From positions 20,847 through 84,846 of the forward strand of contig JAVJSD010000127.1 of the NCBI GenBank assembly GCA_040219575.1: a DNA stretch of 64,000 nucleotides, in the 5' to 3' direction. Numbering within the stretch: the first letter of the stretch is position 1; each line of letters starts with the position of its first letter. The translations under genes were made by a program, and so were the position numbers. Source of the stretch: JAVJSD01 sp040219575. GTDB taxonomy: Bacteria; Planctomycetota; Planctomycetia; Pirellulales; Pirellulaceae. Below, in pieces: positions 8,901-17,611 of this stretch. The notes beneath the pieces are model-generated. The model was not told the DNA's origin. It saw only the letters and a program-made list of their open reading frames with translations, and did not search any database.

Positions 8901-10087
8901 ACATGCATCGCGTGGAAGGCGACCGCCAAAAGGCGATGGAGATCGTGGCCGACATGATCGACGACAAGCCGGGCGTCGAGGTTCCCGTCCGCGAGCGAAT
9001 CGCGCTCGTGGCGGACCTGGCCTGGATGTTGCGGTTGGAAGGCCGCAGCGACGACGCGCTGCGCGAAATCGAGCGGTGGCTGGTCGTCGAGGGAGGCGAC
9101 GCGAACGGACCACCCGAATACAACGAGGAGTATCTTCCGTTGCTCCTCGAACGGGCTCGGATGCGAATCGTCGCCAACCAACTCGACGAAGCGGAGAACG
9201 ATCTCGAGGTGTTCTTCGATCGCGTACCGGTGGAGCGACAACCCTATTCGGAGTTCGCCAACGCCTGCCTGTTGAAAGGGATGGTGGAGGAGCGGCGGGT
9301 CGACCCGGAAGACCCGCAGCGGCCGCTGCGCAAGGCCCGGGAGCAGTGGCTCAAAGGGGCTCGCCGCTACTGGCACGCCGGCTACCTGTCGCCTCGCGAC
9401 ATCGCCGGCGCCCGCGGCGTCGAGTCGATTCACGTCGGCGATGCGCTGGGGGCGGAGAGCATCATCGCCTCCTGGACCCAGGAGATCACCAACGACGAGG
9501 CCGTGATGTTGATGCACAACTTCGTGGCGGGCTCGGGCACCGGCGACACCGCCGTCAAACGGATGCTGCCGATCGTTCTTCCGCCGGAGTTTTTGCGCGC
9601 GATCGTCTTGCGGTTGGGCCAGGAGCCGCGCGTCCGCGAGTATCAACGCCGCTCGATCCTGAACCAGCTCACGCTCCGCGAAACCTGTCTCGACGGGATG
9701 ACCGGCATCCTGTATGTGGCGGTCAACCTGTCGGCCTTCGACGGCAAACCCTATTCCAAGGAACTCGACGCCTGGATGTTCGCCCAGGCGCGAAATATCG
9801 TTGAGTCGTTCGAACGAGGAGATATCAAGCCGGCCGACATGCGGACGATTCTTGAGCTTTGGCGGGGAAACTACACCCGCCGCGGCTGGGAGAACCTGCG
9901 CGACGAGATCGACGCCGATTTGGCCGCTTCGATGGCCCAGGTGTTCGGCCGGATGCACGTGCGACACAAAAAACCGGAAATCGCGGAGCAATTCTTTCGT
10001 TACGTGCTGGAGCATCAACCCTCCAGTTCGCCGTTGCACGGCGACGCCAAACTTCAACTCGAGGAGCTGAAGTCATCGGCGGGGTAA
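5972..10087 (+). CDS. Large transmembrane serine/threonine protein kinase
   Basis: A 1371-residue Hanks-type kinase. Residues 1-70 form the planctomycete N-terminal module (LLFGILAMQMNFIDRD...). The kinase domain spans about 136-430: glycine loop YAKGGLGQV, catalytic lysine K168 (VALKELQ), HRDLKPGN with D275, DWGLAKP with D293 in place of DFG, and GTPAYMSPEQ. A transmembrane helix lies at about 459-484. The roughly 890-residue C-terminal part has helical, TPR-like repeats (for example LGDALFAERKYREAQDEYRK) and presumably lies outside the cytoplasm. The start is ATG 5972, where homology begins. The upstream cyclase carries a related N-terminal segment, so the pair may form one signalling unit; that link is inference. 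The substrate is unknown. Confidence 0.92.
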   Translation: MTTSTADRNLLFGILAMQMNFIDRDRLIEAMHAWLLEKSTPLGRILLARGALSEETFGLIDALVEKHLEMHGGDPEKSLATVSSIGSVRDDLKKLDDDELNATLAHVSATRYTSPVTDSNGGESNGGEHRNHGPRGHRYRIVRPYAKGGLGQVSVAQDEELHREVALKELQDRLADDHESRTRFILEAEITGGLEHPGIVPVYGLGCYADGRPFYAMRFIRGDSLKEAVDRFYEKEATEADEGERALELRKLLGRFVDVCNAIQYAHSRGVLHRDLKPGNIMLGKYGETLVVDWGLAKPMGRRDGHGPADEATMRPASAAESSATQMGAAVGTPAYMSPEQAAGRLDELGPASDVYSLGATLYHVLTGRPPFRGGPIADLLNRVEQGQFEPPRQVNRGIPKALNSICLKAMARRPADRYASPQEMADDVEKWMADEPVSALPESLTERAARWMRRHRSWTLAAGAALVLVTAVSIAATLLVNAAREKEATLRRLTERLRTFDVRVLEEQQRDTPLSAEALVELEQQLDAIRQLSPEDEAVRRAELLDQFADGAAQLLQRSRYGDDDDVRFMERLALLQERQRDMPELADRIARLLEDRQARLAVWDPLFELAAPLDADTPLFASDQVEVADARLRRQPDSGAEYETILTTAACPPGKVEIRGTFDQSWVLASHLGLALNASDGHRYEFLVAVPDFHYRDRSQRDLARLPALQQIIKKLDNPQVKMLVLRDGQLLRESPLLLEPGRLTLAARREGGTLSFTINDVQTIQSHDPYPLPNNVGGVFGVVWPRPVQIESLAAYRQRSSTTSSPLELGDALFAERKYREAQDEYRKLGDESEPLYKIALCYEFMRDFDAYTETLEKVAVRIPDDERALAAGQWHLLANVRLLQSEIADNDWVAVGARMRELSIYHDFQDVGRLLPATEREKILANIRRDGQRFRVVFEREANRSDIEAAQQLDEFFNEDETERRALRWRVADMHRVEGDRQKAMEIVADMIDDKPGVEVPVRERIALVADLAWMLRLEGRSDDALREIERWLVVEGGDANGPPEYNEEYLPLLLERARMRIVANQLDEAENDLEVFFDRVPVERQPYSEFANACLLKGMVEERRVDPEDPQRPLRKAREQWLKGARRYWHAGYLSPRDIAGARGVESIHVGDALGAESIIASWTQEITNDEAVMLMHNFVAGSGTGDTAVKRMLPIVLPPEFLRAIVLRLGQEPRVREYQRRSILNQLTLRETCLDGMTGILYVAVNLSAFDGKPYSKELDAWMFAQARNIVESFERGDIKPADMRTILELWRGNYTRRGWENLRDEIDADLAASMAQVFGRMHVRHKKPEIAEQFFRYVLEHQPSSSPLHGDAKLQLEELKSSAG

Positions 10088-10185
10088 TCGTCGGGATTGG
10101 TTGATCGCCGCGTTGGGGGGAACTAGATTTGCAGAACTTCGCGGCGCCGACGTCAAGGCGACGCGCAATCCATTGGAGCCACTTT

Positions 10186-11940
10186 ATGCCAATCCGTTTG
10201 AGCCGCTTCCTTTTGGCGATCGCCACGATTCTTGCGAGCAGCACGGTCTGCGCCGCGGCGCAGCCGTTGGAGCGCCTGTTGCCCGACACCACGAGGGCTT
10301 CATTCTCCATCTCCAACGCCCAGCACCTGGAAGACGGCTGGTCGCGGACGCGGCTATCGCAACTCGTCGACGTGCCGGCGATGAAGCCGTTTCTGGACGA
10401 TGCGGAGGCGCGCTTTCGGAGGGCGCTGGGAGGGCTTGACGACTTGGCCGACATCGACGCCGACGACCTGCGGGCCGCGGCCTCCGGGGAGATTCGTCTG
10501 GCGACCGTCGAGTCGGCCGCCGGCTCGGCCGAAGTCGCCGCCCTGGTCGACGTGACGGGAAAGTCCGACGCGGTGGCGGAGTTGGCGGCGAAGATCGACG
10601 CCGGCCTGTCGGATCGCGGCGCAACGCATGCGACCGAGACGATCGCCGGCGCAACGCTGCACACCTACACCTGGACTGCCGAGGGAAGCACGCGTCGAAC
10701 CTCCTACTTCGTCAAGAATGAAGTCCTATGCGTCGCCAGCGATGGGGCGCTCGCCAAAACGGTGTTGGCGCGGTTCGACGGCGCGGCGGGCAAAGGGCTG
10801 GCCGATGTGCCGGCCTACCGCGACGTGATCGACCGCTGTCTGGCCGCCGAGGGAGACGCTTCGCCGCAGGTCCAATGGTTCGTGCAGCCCCTCGAGCTGC
10901 AGCGTCTACTCACCGAGGACGATCAGGAGTTCGAGAGAAAACACGGACTCGACGGCGTCAAGGCCGTGGGGGGAACCGTCCGCTTCGGCGTGGGCCAGTT
11001 CGACGCCGTGGCCCGGCTCGCCGTCTACGCCCCTCCTCCGCGGACCAGGGCGCTCCGTCTGCTGAGCCTGAAGGACGACAAGCCGCTCGAGCCGCAGTCG
11101 TGGCTGATCGAAGACATCGACTCGTACGCAACCGCCAACCTCGAATTCACGAATGTGCTCGACGACATCGGTCCGCTGTTCGACGACCTCGCCGCCGACG
11201 GCATCGACGGAACCTTTGAAGACATTCTCGGCGATCTCAAGGACGAGGAGGTCGGCCCGGGAGTCGACATCCGCAAGGAGTTGATGCCGATTCTCGGTCC
11301 CCGCATCACGATCGTCTCCGACCACCTCGCGGGAGCGCGTTCCGACGGCGGGGTTTCGCTGATCGCGATCGAGACCAGCAATGAGGCCAAAGCCGCGGAC
11401 GTCGTGAAACGCCTGATGCGCGATGATCCGCAAGTGACGCGGATCACCCTGCCCGGCTATCCGTTCGACCTGTGGCAGGTGGCCGACGATCCCGACGCCA
11501 CGATGCCCAACATGGGGATCGTCGTCGCCAACGGTCATGTGCTGGCGGCCAGCCACGCCGATTTGATTCGCAAGATTCTGCTCGCGCCGGCCGACGCCCC
11601 GAAGCTCGCCGCCGCCGCCGACTACAAGCAGGCCGCCGCCGAGCGTGATTCGCTGGGCGGCGCGCCCCTGGCGGTGTGGATGTTCTCCCGCACGCGGCGC
11701 GATTACCGCACGACCTACGAAATGGTGCGGGCAGGGAAGCTCGACGAAATGGAGTCGATGTACGCCGACGGATTGCGGCGGCTGTTCGGCCACGATGAGG
11801 AGCGCCTCGCCGGGATGCCGCGACTCGATTTCACGTTGCTGCCCGCGTTTTCCGTGGTCGAGCCGTTCCTCAAACCCGTCGGAGCGCTGGTCTACAATCA
11901 ACCAACCGGCTGGATGGTGGTCGCGTTCGTGGGAAAATGA
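10186..11940 (+). CDS. Secreted protein of unknown function
   Basis: A 584-residue protein with a clear Sec signal peptide (MPIRLSRFLLAIATILASST, cleavage near AAA-QP). The mature part is a long soluble alpha/beta sequence beginning LERLLPDTTRASFSIS. Openings like LPDTT are typical of a planctomycete secreted family resembling DUF3352, but I cannot assign it firmly. It has no cysteine-rich, metal or catalytic motif that I recognise. It lies 98 bp after the kinase gene and 117 bp before another secreted protein in the same direction, so the three may be transcribed together. Confidence 0.75.
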   Translation: MPIRLSRFLLAIATILASSTVCAAAQPLERLLPDTTRASFSISNAQHLEDGWSRTRLSQLVDVPAMKPFLDDAEARFRRALGGLDDLADIDADDLRAAASGEIRLATVESAAGSAEVAALVDVTGKSDAVAELAAKIDAGLSDRGATHATETIAGATLHTYTWTAEGSTRRTSYFVKNEVLCVASDGALAKTVLARFDGAAGKGLADVPAYRDVIDRCLAAEGDASPQVQWFVQPLELQRLLTEDDQEFERKHGLDGVKAVGGTVRFGVGQFDAVARLAVYAPPPRTRALRLLSLKDDKPLEPQSWLIEDIDSYATANLEFTNVLDDIGPLFDDLAADGIDGTFEDILGDLKDEEVGPGVDIRKELMPILGPRITIVSDHLAGARSDGGVSLIAIETSNEAKAADVVKRLMRDDPQVTRITLPGYPFDLWQVADDPDATMPNMGIVVANGHVLAASHADLIRKILLAPADAPKLAAAADYKQAAAERDSLGGAPLAVWMFSRTRRDYRTTYEMVRAGKLDEMESMYADGLRRLFGHDEERLAGMPRLDFTLLPAFSVVEPFLKPVGALVYNQPTGWMVVAFVGK

Positions 11941-12057
11941 GCGCCGGCGCAACGATCGGGCGTCTCGCGGGCCGATGTGGAATTAGACGCCCGCCGCTCT
12001 CAAGTTCAAACCGCGTTTGCTCGTCGAACCGCCCCTCCCATCTCGAGTACCGACTTC

Positions 12058-13923
12058 ATGAAGATACGCGTTTTGGCTGTATGCCTCTTTTTGACCATGC
12101 CTTTCGCCGCCGTGCTGTCGGCGGAGGATGCGGATTCGTCGTCGCTCGCCGAACAGGCCCGCGAAGCCGCATCGAGCTATACGCCCGCCACGCCGGCCAG
12201 GCTTCAACAGGCTCGGCAGCAAGCTCGCAAGAGCCTTGCCGCCTTGTCGTCGCGGTTGGCTCGCGAGGGCGAAAACGGCGCCGCCTGGCGGCGTTACGCC
12301 TTGCTCGACCGCCTGGAAGCGCAGCTCGCGGGCGACTCGCCGGAAGTGCAGGTCTTCCGCGATGTGATCGACCGGCTCTCACGCAGCCACGCGGGACTGG
12401 AATCACCGCTGTACCGCGGCCTGCGCACGGATTTGCTGCGCTACGCCGGCGCGTTGGAATCGATTGCCGATTCCGCGGAGCAGGAGTATCAAACCCGAAT
12501 GACCGAGTTGGCGGAGTTGCTCACGGCGGCCGAAACCGACGCCGACCACGAGCAGCGACGCCGCATCGGCGAGCAACTCGCCTGGTTGGAGGATCACCAG
12601 CAGGCGTCGCACGTGGTCGCCGCCGTTCGTCGGCGCTACGGCCGCCCCAATTTCCTGCTGACGGTATCACAGCGCGTGTTGGACGGATTCTCCGAACCTT
12701 TTTCCAGCGACGAACCGTTTCAAGAAACGATTCTCAACACGCCGACATTCGGCCAAGGGCTGATCAAAGGCGTGGTGCGGATGAAGTTCGCCCCCAGCGA
12801 CGAGGGCGCGGCCATCGACATTCATCTGCAGGCCGAGGGCGACGCCGACACGGTTTCGGTCAAGGGGCCGGTTCGCGTCTACAGCACGGGGCGCCTCAAC
12901 CTCACGGGCCGCAAGCGGATCTTGTTCACCCCGGAGGGACTCGACGTCTCGCGCAGCACGGCCGTCGCCAACAACGAGGGGCGGCCGACCGGCGTCGCCA
13001 CCACGCTCCGCGGTCTGGCGCATCGCATCGTGTGCCGCATCGCCTGGCGTCAGATCAGCAAGAGCACGGGAGAAGCGGAAGCGGAGGCCAACATGAAGGC
13101 CGAACGCCGTATCCGTGAAAAGTTCGACGCCGAAGCGGCGAAGGAACTGGACGAACTGTCGGCGCTGTACCTGGAAAACGTCCGCCTGCCGCTCCTGCGG
13201 CGACGCCAATTCCCGGCCCGCATCGAAGTGCGAACGACCGCCGAGCGCATGCTGCTCGAACTGTCGCAGGCCGACCGCGATCAACTGGCCGCCCCGCTGC
13301 CCCCGCCCGCGTTGACGGGCGCAAGCGACTTCGCCGTGCGGCTTCACGAATCGACGGTCAACAACCTGGCGGTCAAGTTGCTGGGCGGTGAGACCCTCAG
13401 CGTGAACGAATTGCTCGCCGAAATCGACGACCTTCTCGGCGAACAGACGGAAACGGATTCGCCCTCGACCGATCAAGACGAGGAAATCGAAATCACCTTC
13501 GACCAACACGCGCCGATCACGCTGCGTCTGGACGACTCCGTCGTTTCGCTCACCATTCGCGGCACGCGGTACGTCGCCAACCGGCGCCCCTACCCGGCCA
13601 TGAACATCACTATTCGGTACAAAGTGGAGATGACGCCCCAGGGCGCCCGCGCGACGCTCGTCGAAGACCCGGAGATCCTCCCGCCGCGACTGGCGGCCGA
13701 AAAGGGCCGGCTGTCGCTGACCGAACTCGCGGTGCGGCGGATTCTGAAGAATCGCCTGGAGCGCGACCTCGATCGCGAGATGAACGCCTCCGGCTTCGAG
13801 ATTCCCAGCGACGCCTTTGACCTGGGCGAATTGCCCATCGAGCAACTGGCGGCCGACGACGGCTGGATCGTCTTCTCCGCCCGTGTCGCCCCCAAACCGC
13901 AAGCTGACGACGCCGCGCAGTAG
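12058..13923 (+). CDS. Secreted protein of unknown function
   Basis: A 621-residue protein with signal peptide MKIRVLAVCLFLTMPFAAVL and predicted cleavage after LSA. The first 200 residues are helical and charged (EQAREAASSY, RQQARKSLAALSSRL), consistent with coiled coils. The middle is beta-rich (VSVKGPVRVYSTGRLNLTGR), and the tail has repeated beta-strand-like segments. No enzyme motif is recognised. ATG 12058 is selected because it precedes the signal peptide. Its TAG stop at 13921-13923 directly abuts the stop of the convergent next gene with no spacer. Confidence 0.75.
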   Translation: MKIRVLAVCLFLTMPFAAVLSAEDADSSSLAEQAREAASSYTPATPARLQQARQQARKSLAALSSRLAREGENGAAWRRYALLDRLEAQLAGDSPEVQVFRDVIDRLSRSHAGLESPLYRGLRTDLLRYAGALESIADSAEQEYQTRMTELAELLTAAETDADHEQRRRIGEQLAWLEDHQQASHVVAAVRRRYGRPNFLLTVSQRVLDGFSEPFSSDEPFQETILNTPTFGQGLIKGVVRMKFAPSDEGAAIDIHLQAEGDADTVSVKGPVRVYSTGRLNLTGRKRILFTPEGLDVSRSTAVANNEGRPTGVATTLRGLAHRIVCRIAWRQISKSTGEAEAEANMKAERRIREKFDAEAAKELDELSALYLENVRLPLLRRRQFPARIEVRTTAERMLLELSQADRDQLAAPLPPPALTGASDFAVRLHESTVNNLAVKLLGGETLSVNELLAEIDDLLGEQTETDSPSTDQDEEIEITFDQHAPITLRLDDSVVSLTIRGTRYVANRRPYPAMNITIRYKVEMTPQGARATLVEDPEILPPRLAAEKGRLSLTELAVRRILKNRLERDLDREMNASGFEIPSDAFDLGELPIEQLAADDGWIVFSARVAPKPQADDAAQ

Positions 13924-14607
13924 TTACGGGCGACTCCATGGCCGCAGAATGGAACCCGGCTTGCGGCGCGGCTCCGACTGGTCGGGAACGTTGATCTGCA
14001 CCTCGAAGTTGGGGACTTCGTCGAGCGCCTCGCCGGCGGAAGTCGGCGGAACGAGCGCGGGCGCGACGCCCAAACCGATCGGCTCCGCTTCACTTCCCAT
14101 TTCGATCACGACGCCGCCGCCCTCCGCGTTGTCTTTCACCGATTCGAGCACGCGGCGCGGCGGACCGACATAGGCCCGCTGCGGCGCGGACGGCGATTCG
14201 ATCGAGGGCCCGGCCAGCGAAGGGCCGCGATCGGTTGATTCGGCGTCGCGCTCCTGCGCGGCCTGTCGCAGGCGACGCATGGCGGTCAGCGAACGGGCCC
14301 AAAACCGGGCGCCCAACCGGGGCGAGTCCTCCGTCGCCGTCTCGGATGCGGGGGCTTCCCCCGCGACCTCCACCGTCTGCTCGCCGCGTTCCAGGAGGTC
14401 GCCGCGCCGCAGCAGCGGCCGATGCGCGGAACGCAGCCGACCCAAGCGGGGAAACAGCCTTCCCGGCGTCGCGCCGCTCTCGGCGGCCGCGGGGGACTCT
14501 TCCACGCCGAAACCGCCGCCCGCATATTGAGCCCAAGCGGGCCCCGCGAGCGCCGCGCCGAGTAACAGCGCAAACATTCGGGATAATCGCGATTGGGAGA
14601 CGTTCAT
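13924..14607 (-). CDS. Small secreted proline/serine-rich protein, unknown
   Basis: A 227-residue protein with signal peptide MNVSQSRLSRMFALLLGAAL, cleaved near AWA-QYAGGG. The remainder is low complexity, rich in A, E, P, S and R, with no globular domain recognised. A weak AAGG Shine-Dalgarno lies 8 bases before ATG 14607. Codon use fits the minus strand and the signal peptide is convincing, so it is probably real. The stop TAA is immediately adjacent to the convergent neighbour's stop. It could be a cell-surface or matrix component; this is a guess. Confidence 0.65.
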   Translation of the reverse strand: MNVSQSRLSRMFALLLGAALAGPAWAQYAGGGFGVEESPAAAESGATPGRLFPRLGRLRSAHRPLLRRGDLLERGEQTVEVAGEAPASETATEDSPRLGARFWARSLTAMRRLRQAAQERDAESTDRGPSLAGPSIESPSAPQRAYVGPPRRVLESVKDNAEGGGVVIEMGSEAEPIGLGVAPALVPPTSAGEALDEVPNFEVQINVPDQSEPRRKPGSILRPWSRP

Positions 14608-14860
14608 GGCTTGCGACCTTGGTTGGGACGGCGGAAGTCGGCTCAGGCGTTGTTGCGCAAAAGGGGGTTGTCGATTCTTGTATCGTCACGCCGCGACTCC
14701 CGCTTCATCAGCAGTGCGGCTGCTCCCGATCGTTCCGGCTCGGCGCTTTTGCAAGGCGGTACGATGGACGGTAGTCGGGGCGTTTCAATGACAAGGCTGT
14801 AAGACGGACATCCTGGTAAGTCGTTCTCAGGACGTTCTTCAAACGACGGGCGAGTGCTGT

Positions 14861-14884
14861 GTAGCAGAAGTCGCGAGACTTCTG
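14861..14884. repeat. PAL1 repeat, copy B
   Basis: GTAGC then arms CAGAAGTC and GACTTCTG around loop GCGA. Compared with copy A, the second stem pair has changed from G-C to A-T on both sides, so pairing is kept. A degraded inverted partner (CACTTTCACGAGCTCGGC) follows at about 14911. Confidence 0.85.
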
Positions 14885-15070
14885 GAAGTTCAATCTCGAC
14901 AACGATTTCACACTTTCACGAGCTCGGCCGTCCGAAAACAAGCCCAGGCGATGCACGAGGAAATCCGTCCCACCGAGGCAGCGCCCCCAACATCGGGCGT
15001 TTGTCGGCTTGGGAGGATCCGCCGCGGCGGTTAGAATCGGACTAGTGCAGCGTGATAGCTAAGAATGGGG

Positions 15071-15153
15071 GTAGCAGAAGTCGTGAGACGTCGTGAGACT
15101 TCTGGAAGTTGAGGCGTCGTCACGAACTGCTGAACTCTCACGAGTTCAGCTAC
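15071..15153. repeat. PAL1 repeat, copy C (two inverted hairpins, duplicated loop)
   Basis: The first hairpin has arms CAGAAGTC and GACTTCTG, but the loop region GTCGTGAGAC is present twice in tandem (15081-15100). The second hairpin (15129-15150) has arms GCTGAACTC and GAGTTCAGC with loop TCAC and ends in TAC, the reverse complement of the element's GTA start. The whole is a head-to-head pair of units. Confidence 0.85.
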
Positions 15154-15214
15154 TCTAGGATCAAGCCGTCGCAATACACTTTTCCGCCGCTGACTTCTCC
15201 GAGTTCTTCTCCGC

Positions 15215-15781
15215 ATGAACCATTACCTCGTTCGCATTGGGCAATTCGGCCATGTCGGTCGGTTCCGCGCCGCCGGTGCGGAAGCGTTCGCACGCCGCAT
15301 GCGCGTTGTCTGTCGAACCGATCGCGGGCTGGAAATCGGCGAGGTGCTCTCTGCCAGCGGCGTCGCCTCCGACGGTCCGCGGGGCCAACAGGTCGACGGC
15401 GCGCTGCTGCGGCGGATGACCACCGAGGACGAACTGCTCGCCGACCGGCTGCAGCGCAACAAGGACGAGGCGTATTCCCATTGCGTCAGCCTGCTTCGCG
15501 AGCGACAGCTCGACGCCGTATTGATGGACGTCGAGCCCCTGTTCGACGGCAGTTCGCTCTACTTCTACTTCCTGGGCGGTGTGTCGGCGGAGGTCGAGGC
15601 GATCACCGAACAACTTGCCGCCGCCTATGAGGCGAAGGCGGGGTTGCGGCGGTTCGCCGATACGCTCGTCACCGGCTGCGGGCCCGACTGCGGCACGGAA
15701 GCGGCCGCCGGCGGCTGCGGAACCGGAGGCTGCGCCGGCTGCTCGATCGCCGGGGCGTGCAGCACCACGCCGCAGGCCTGA
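15215..15781 (+). CDS. PSP1-domain protein with Cys-rich tail
   Basis: A 188-residue protein matching the PSP1 C-terminal conserved region: RIGQFGHVGRF near the start, MRVVCRTDRGLEIGEVL, and DAVLMDVEPLFDGSSLYFYFLG. In bacteria this family includes Bacillus YaaT, a scaffold affecting phosphorelay and RNase Y complexes; the planctomycete role is unknown. The last 40 residues are unusually rich in cysteine and glycine (CGPDCGT, GGCGTGGCAGC, at least eight Cys), suggesting metal or Fe-S binding. That tail is the interesting part and is not general in the family. It starts at ATG 15215. No partner gene is nearby. Confidence 0.85.
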   Translation: MNHYLVRIGQFGHVGRFRAAGAEAFARRMRVVCRTDRGLEIGEVLSASGVASDGPRGQQVDGALLRRMTTEDELLADRLQRNKDEAYSHCVSLLRERQLDAVLMDVEPLFDGSSLYFYFLGGVSAEVEAITEQLAAAYEAKAGLRRFADTLVTGCGPDCGTEAAAGGCGTGGCAGCSIAGACSTTPQA

Positions 15782-16189
15782 CGGGTAACGTCGTCGTGTT
15801 ATGGCGCTCTGCGGGGAATTCGAAGGCCCCTATTGTCACGCGGCATTTCCAGCGCATCGTACGAATCGCGAACGCTCCGCGCGAAGTGAATTTCAGGCAT
15901 CGCTCTCGTGTCGGAGTCGCTTGTCCGTTTTGCGTCGTCGCCAGCGGTCTGGCCGTGTTGCTGCTCTTGCAGAAGGGAGGGGAACGAGAACGTTGGATCT
16001 ATTTGTCCTTTTGTTCGCCACAGACGGCGAAGGTTGGACGCTGAACGGTCGCGCCAGTTCGCTGCCGCGGGTTCATCCATGCACGCCAAAGGGCAGACGC
16101 GAATTGCCGAATCCAACGCTACCGACTAGAACTTAGGGTGTCGTCAGAGTCGTCGAAAGGATCGCCCTTCGCATCAAGGAGGTACGCCC
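15782..16189. other. 408-bp intergenic region, nothing recognised
   Basis: No supportable gene on either strand. The only notable signal is the strong Shine-Dalgarno just before the next gene. Confidence 0.6.
16176..16183 (+). promoter_or_regulatory. Strong ribosome binding site fixing a GTG start
   Basis: AAGGAGGT, the full Shine-Dalgarno consensus, lies six bases before GTG 16190. Such strong sites are rare in this window, and it supports the non-ATG start of the SEC-C protein. Confidence 0.85.
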
Positions 16190-17611
16190 GTGCCCCAACA
16201 GGAAGTGTCGCTTCTCGAGCGTTTGTGCAAGGTCCAGAATCCTCGCCTGCTGGAGGACTGGGGAGACGGCTACTACGTGGCCGCCTGTCGCGTTTCACTT
16301 GACGATGTCCCAGCTCTAATCGACATCGCGGGAAGGTGGGGCGATTGGGAATGGTCCGAAATGGAGCTCGGGTCGGAGGTCGCCCCAAATACCGCCGATC
16401 TGCTGCCGGCTACGGCCTGGCGGACGCTGGCCGACTTGAAGCCCGAGGCGGCCGTCGCTCCGTTGATCAAGATACTGCGTGGATTGGAGGACGGTTTCGA
16501 CGACTGGGTGTCGGAAGAACTGCCGCTCCTGTTCGGCAAGATCGGGGAAGCGGCCGTCCCGGCGCTGATCCACCTCGCCAAGGACGCCGGCGAGCGAGAG
16601 TCCATTCGCTCGCTTGCGGCGCGCGGGCTGCGCAGCGTGGCCAAACATCATCCGCACGCCCGCGATCGGGTCGTCGCCGGCTTGACGGAAATGATGGCCC
16701 AGGCCAAGCAAGACGACGTCCATTTCAACACGGCGTTGCTTGTCGAGTTGGTCGAAATGCCGGCGGTGGAGGCTGCCGAGGCGATCGAGCGGGCGTTCGC
16801 GGGCGACCTTCTTGACGTCGGCATGATGGGCGATTGGGAAGTTGTCCGAAAGAGACTGGGCATTGAAGGCCTCGGGCTGCAGATGCCCAATTCTCCGTTC
16901 AACTCGCTCGAGAAACTCCGGAAGCAAATGGGCATCGGAATTTTCTCCGATCAGCCGCTTTACGATTTCGTAGACGGCGAGATCGACCCCAAGGCCGAGC
17001 AGGCATACTACGAGCGAGCATGGAACACGTTCTCCAATTCGCGCGAAGCGCAGCAGGTCATCGACCGCCACGGCGATCTGGGATGGCATCGGCCGCTGCT
17101 TGAGTTCGGCATCCAATACTTGGGCAAAACCGTCGACCAGTTGACGATCGGCAGCGTTCAGGAGTTCTTGCTTGAACACGTGCCGCGCAAAGTCTCGGCC
17201 GCCGCGGACGTCGCGGCGTCGATCGTCTACGAACTTGCCTTGTTTTGGGAGTACTTGGACCGCGTCTATCAACTTTCCGAGGCGAAAGCAATCGCCGCAT
17301 GGCTCAAGACGGACGGCTTGGTCTCCCGGTTGGAAGCGGAGCTGTCCGACGATTCGAAATTCGGCATGGCCAAGTCGTTGTTCATGATGGGACGGGAGGC
17401 CGGCTACGACATGACTTCGCAAGCAGGGCTCGACGAATTCATGATGGCCTACAACGAGTCGATTCGTTCAAAGCAGCCACGACGCGCAGCCCAACCGCCA
17501 TCGCCATCGCCGTCGCCCGTACCCGCGCCCGTCGCCCGGACGCAGCGCGTCGGCCGCAATGATCCCTGTCCCTGTGGAAGCGGGAAGAAGTTCAAGAAGT
17601 GCTGCCGCTAG
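16190..17611 (+). CDS. HEAT-like repeat protein with C-terminal SEC-C zinc motif
   Basis: A 473-residue cytoplasmic protein. The N-terminal 200 residues are helical pairs resembling HEAT repeats and DUF1186 (EAAVAPLIKILRGL, EAAVPALIHLAKDAG). A central region of unknown type follows. A linker of repeated PSPSPSP and basic residues leads to the C-terminal SEC-C motif GRNDPCPCGSGKKFKKCCR, which binds zinc as in the SecA tail. SEC-C domains are thought to bind ribosomes, SecB-like partners or nucleic acids, so an adaptor role is likely. The GTG start is supported by a consensus ribosome binding site. It has no operon partner. Confidence 0.85.
   Translation: MPQQEVSLLERLCKVQNPRLLEDWGDGYYVAACRVSLDDVPALIDIAGRWGDWEWSEMELGSEVAPNTADLLPATAWRTLADLKPEAAVAPLIKILRGLEDGFDDWVSEELPLLFGKIGEAAVPALIHLAKDAGERESIRSLAARGLRSVAKHHPHARDRVVAGLTEMMAQAKQDDVHFNTALLVELVEMPAVEAAEAIERAFAGDLLDVGMMGDWEVVRKRLGIEGLGLQMPNSPFNSLEKLRKQMGIGIFSDQPLYDFVDGEIDPKAEQAYYERAWNTFSNSREAQQVIDRHGDLGWHRPLLEFGIQYLGKTVDQLTIGSVQEFLLEHVPRKVSAAADVAASIVYELALFWEYLDRVYQLSEAKAIAAWLKTDGLVSRLEAELSDDSKFGMAKSLFMMGREAGYDMTSQAGLDEFMMAYNESIRSKQPRRAAQPPSPSPSPVPAPVARTQRVGRNDPCPCGSGKKFKKCCR

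Larger units (their letters stand above)
14608..15214. other. 607-bp divergent intergenic region with two PAL1 repeats
   Basis: It separates the starts of a minus-strand secreted protein and a plus-strand PSP1 gene. It contains PAL1 copies B and C but no gene with supportable coding character. No clear sigma-70 promoter was recognised by eye. Confidence 0.6.
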
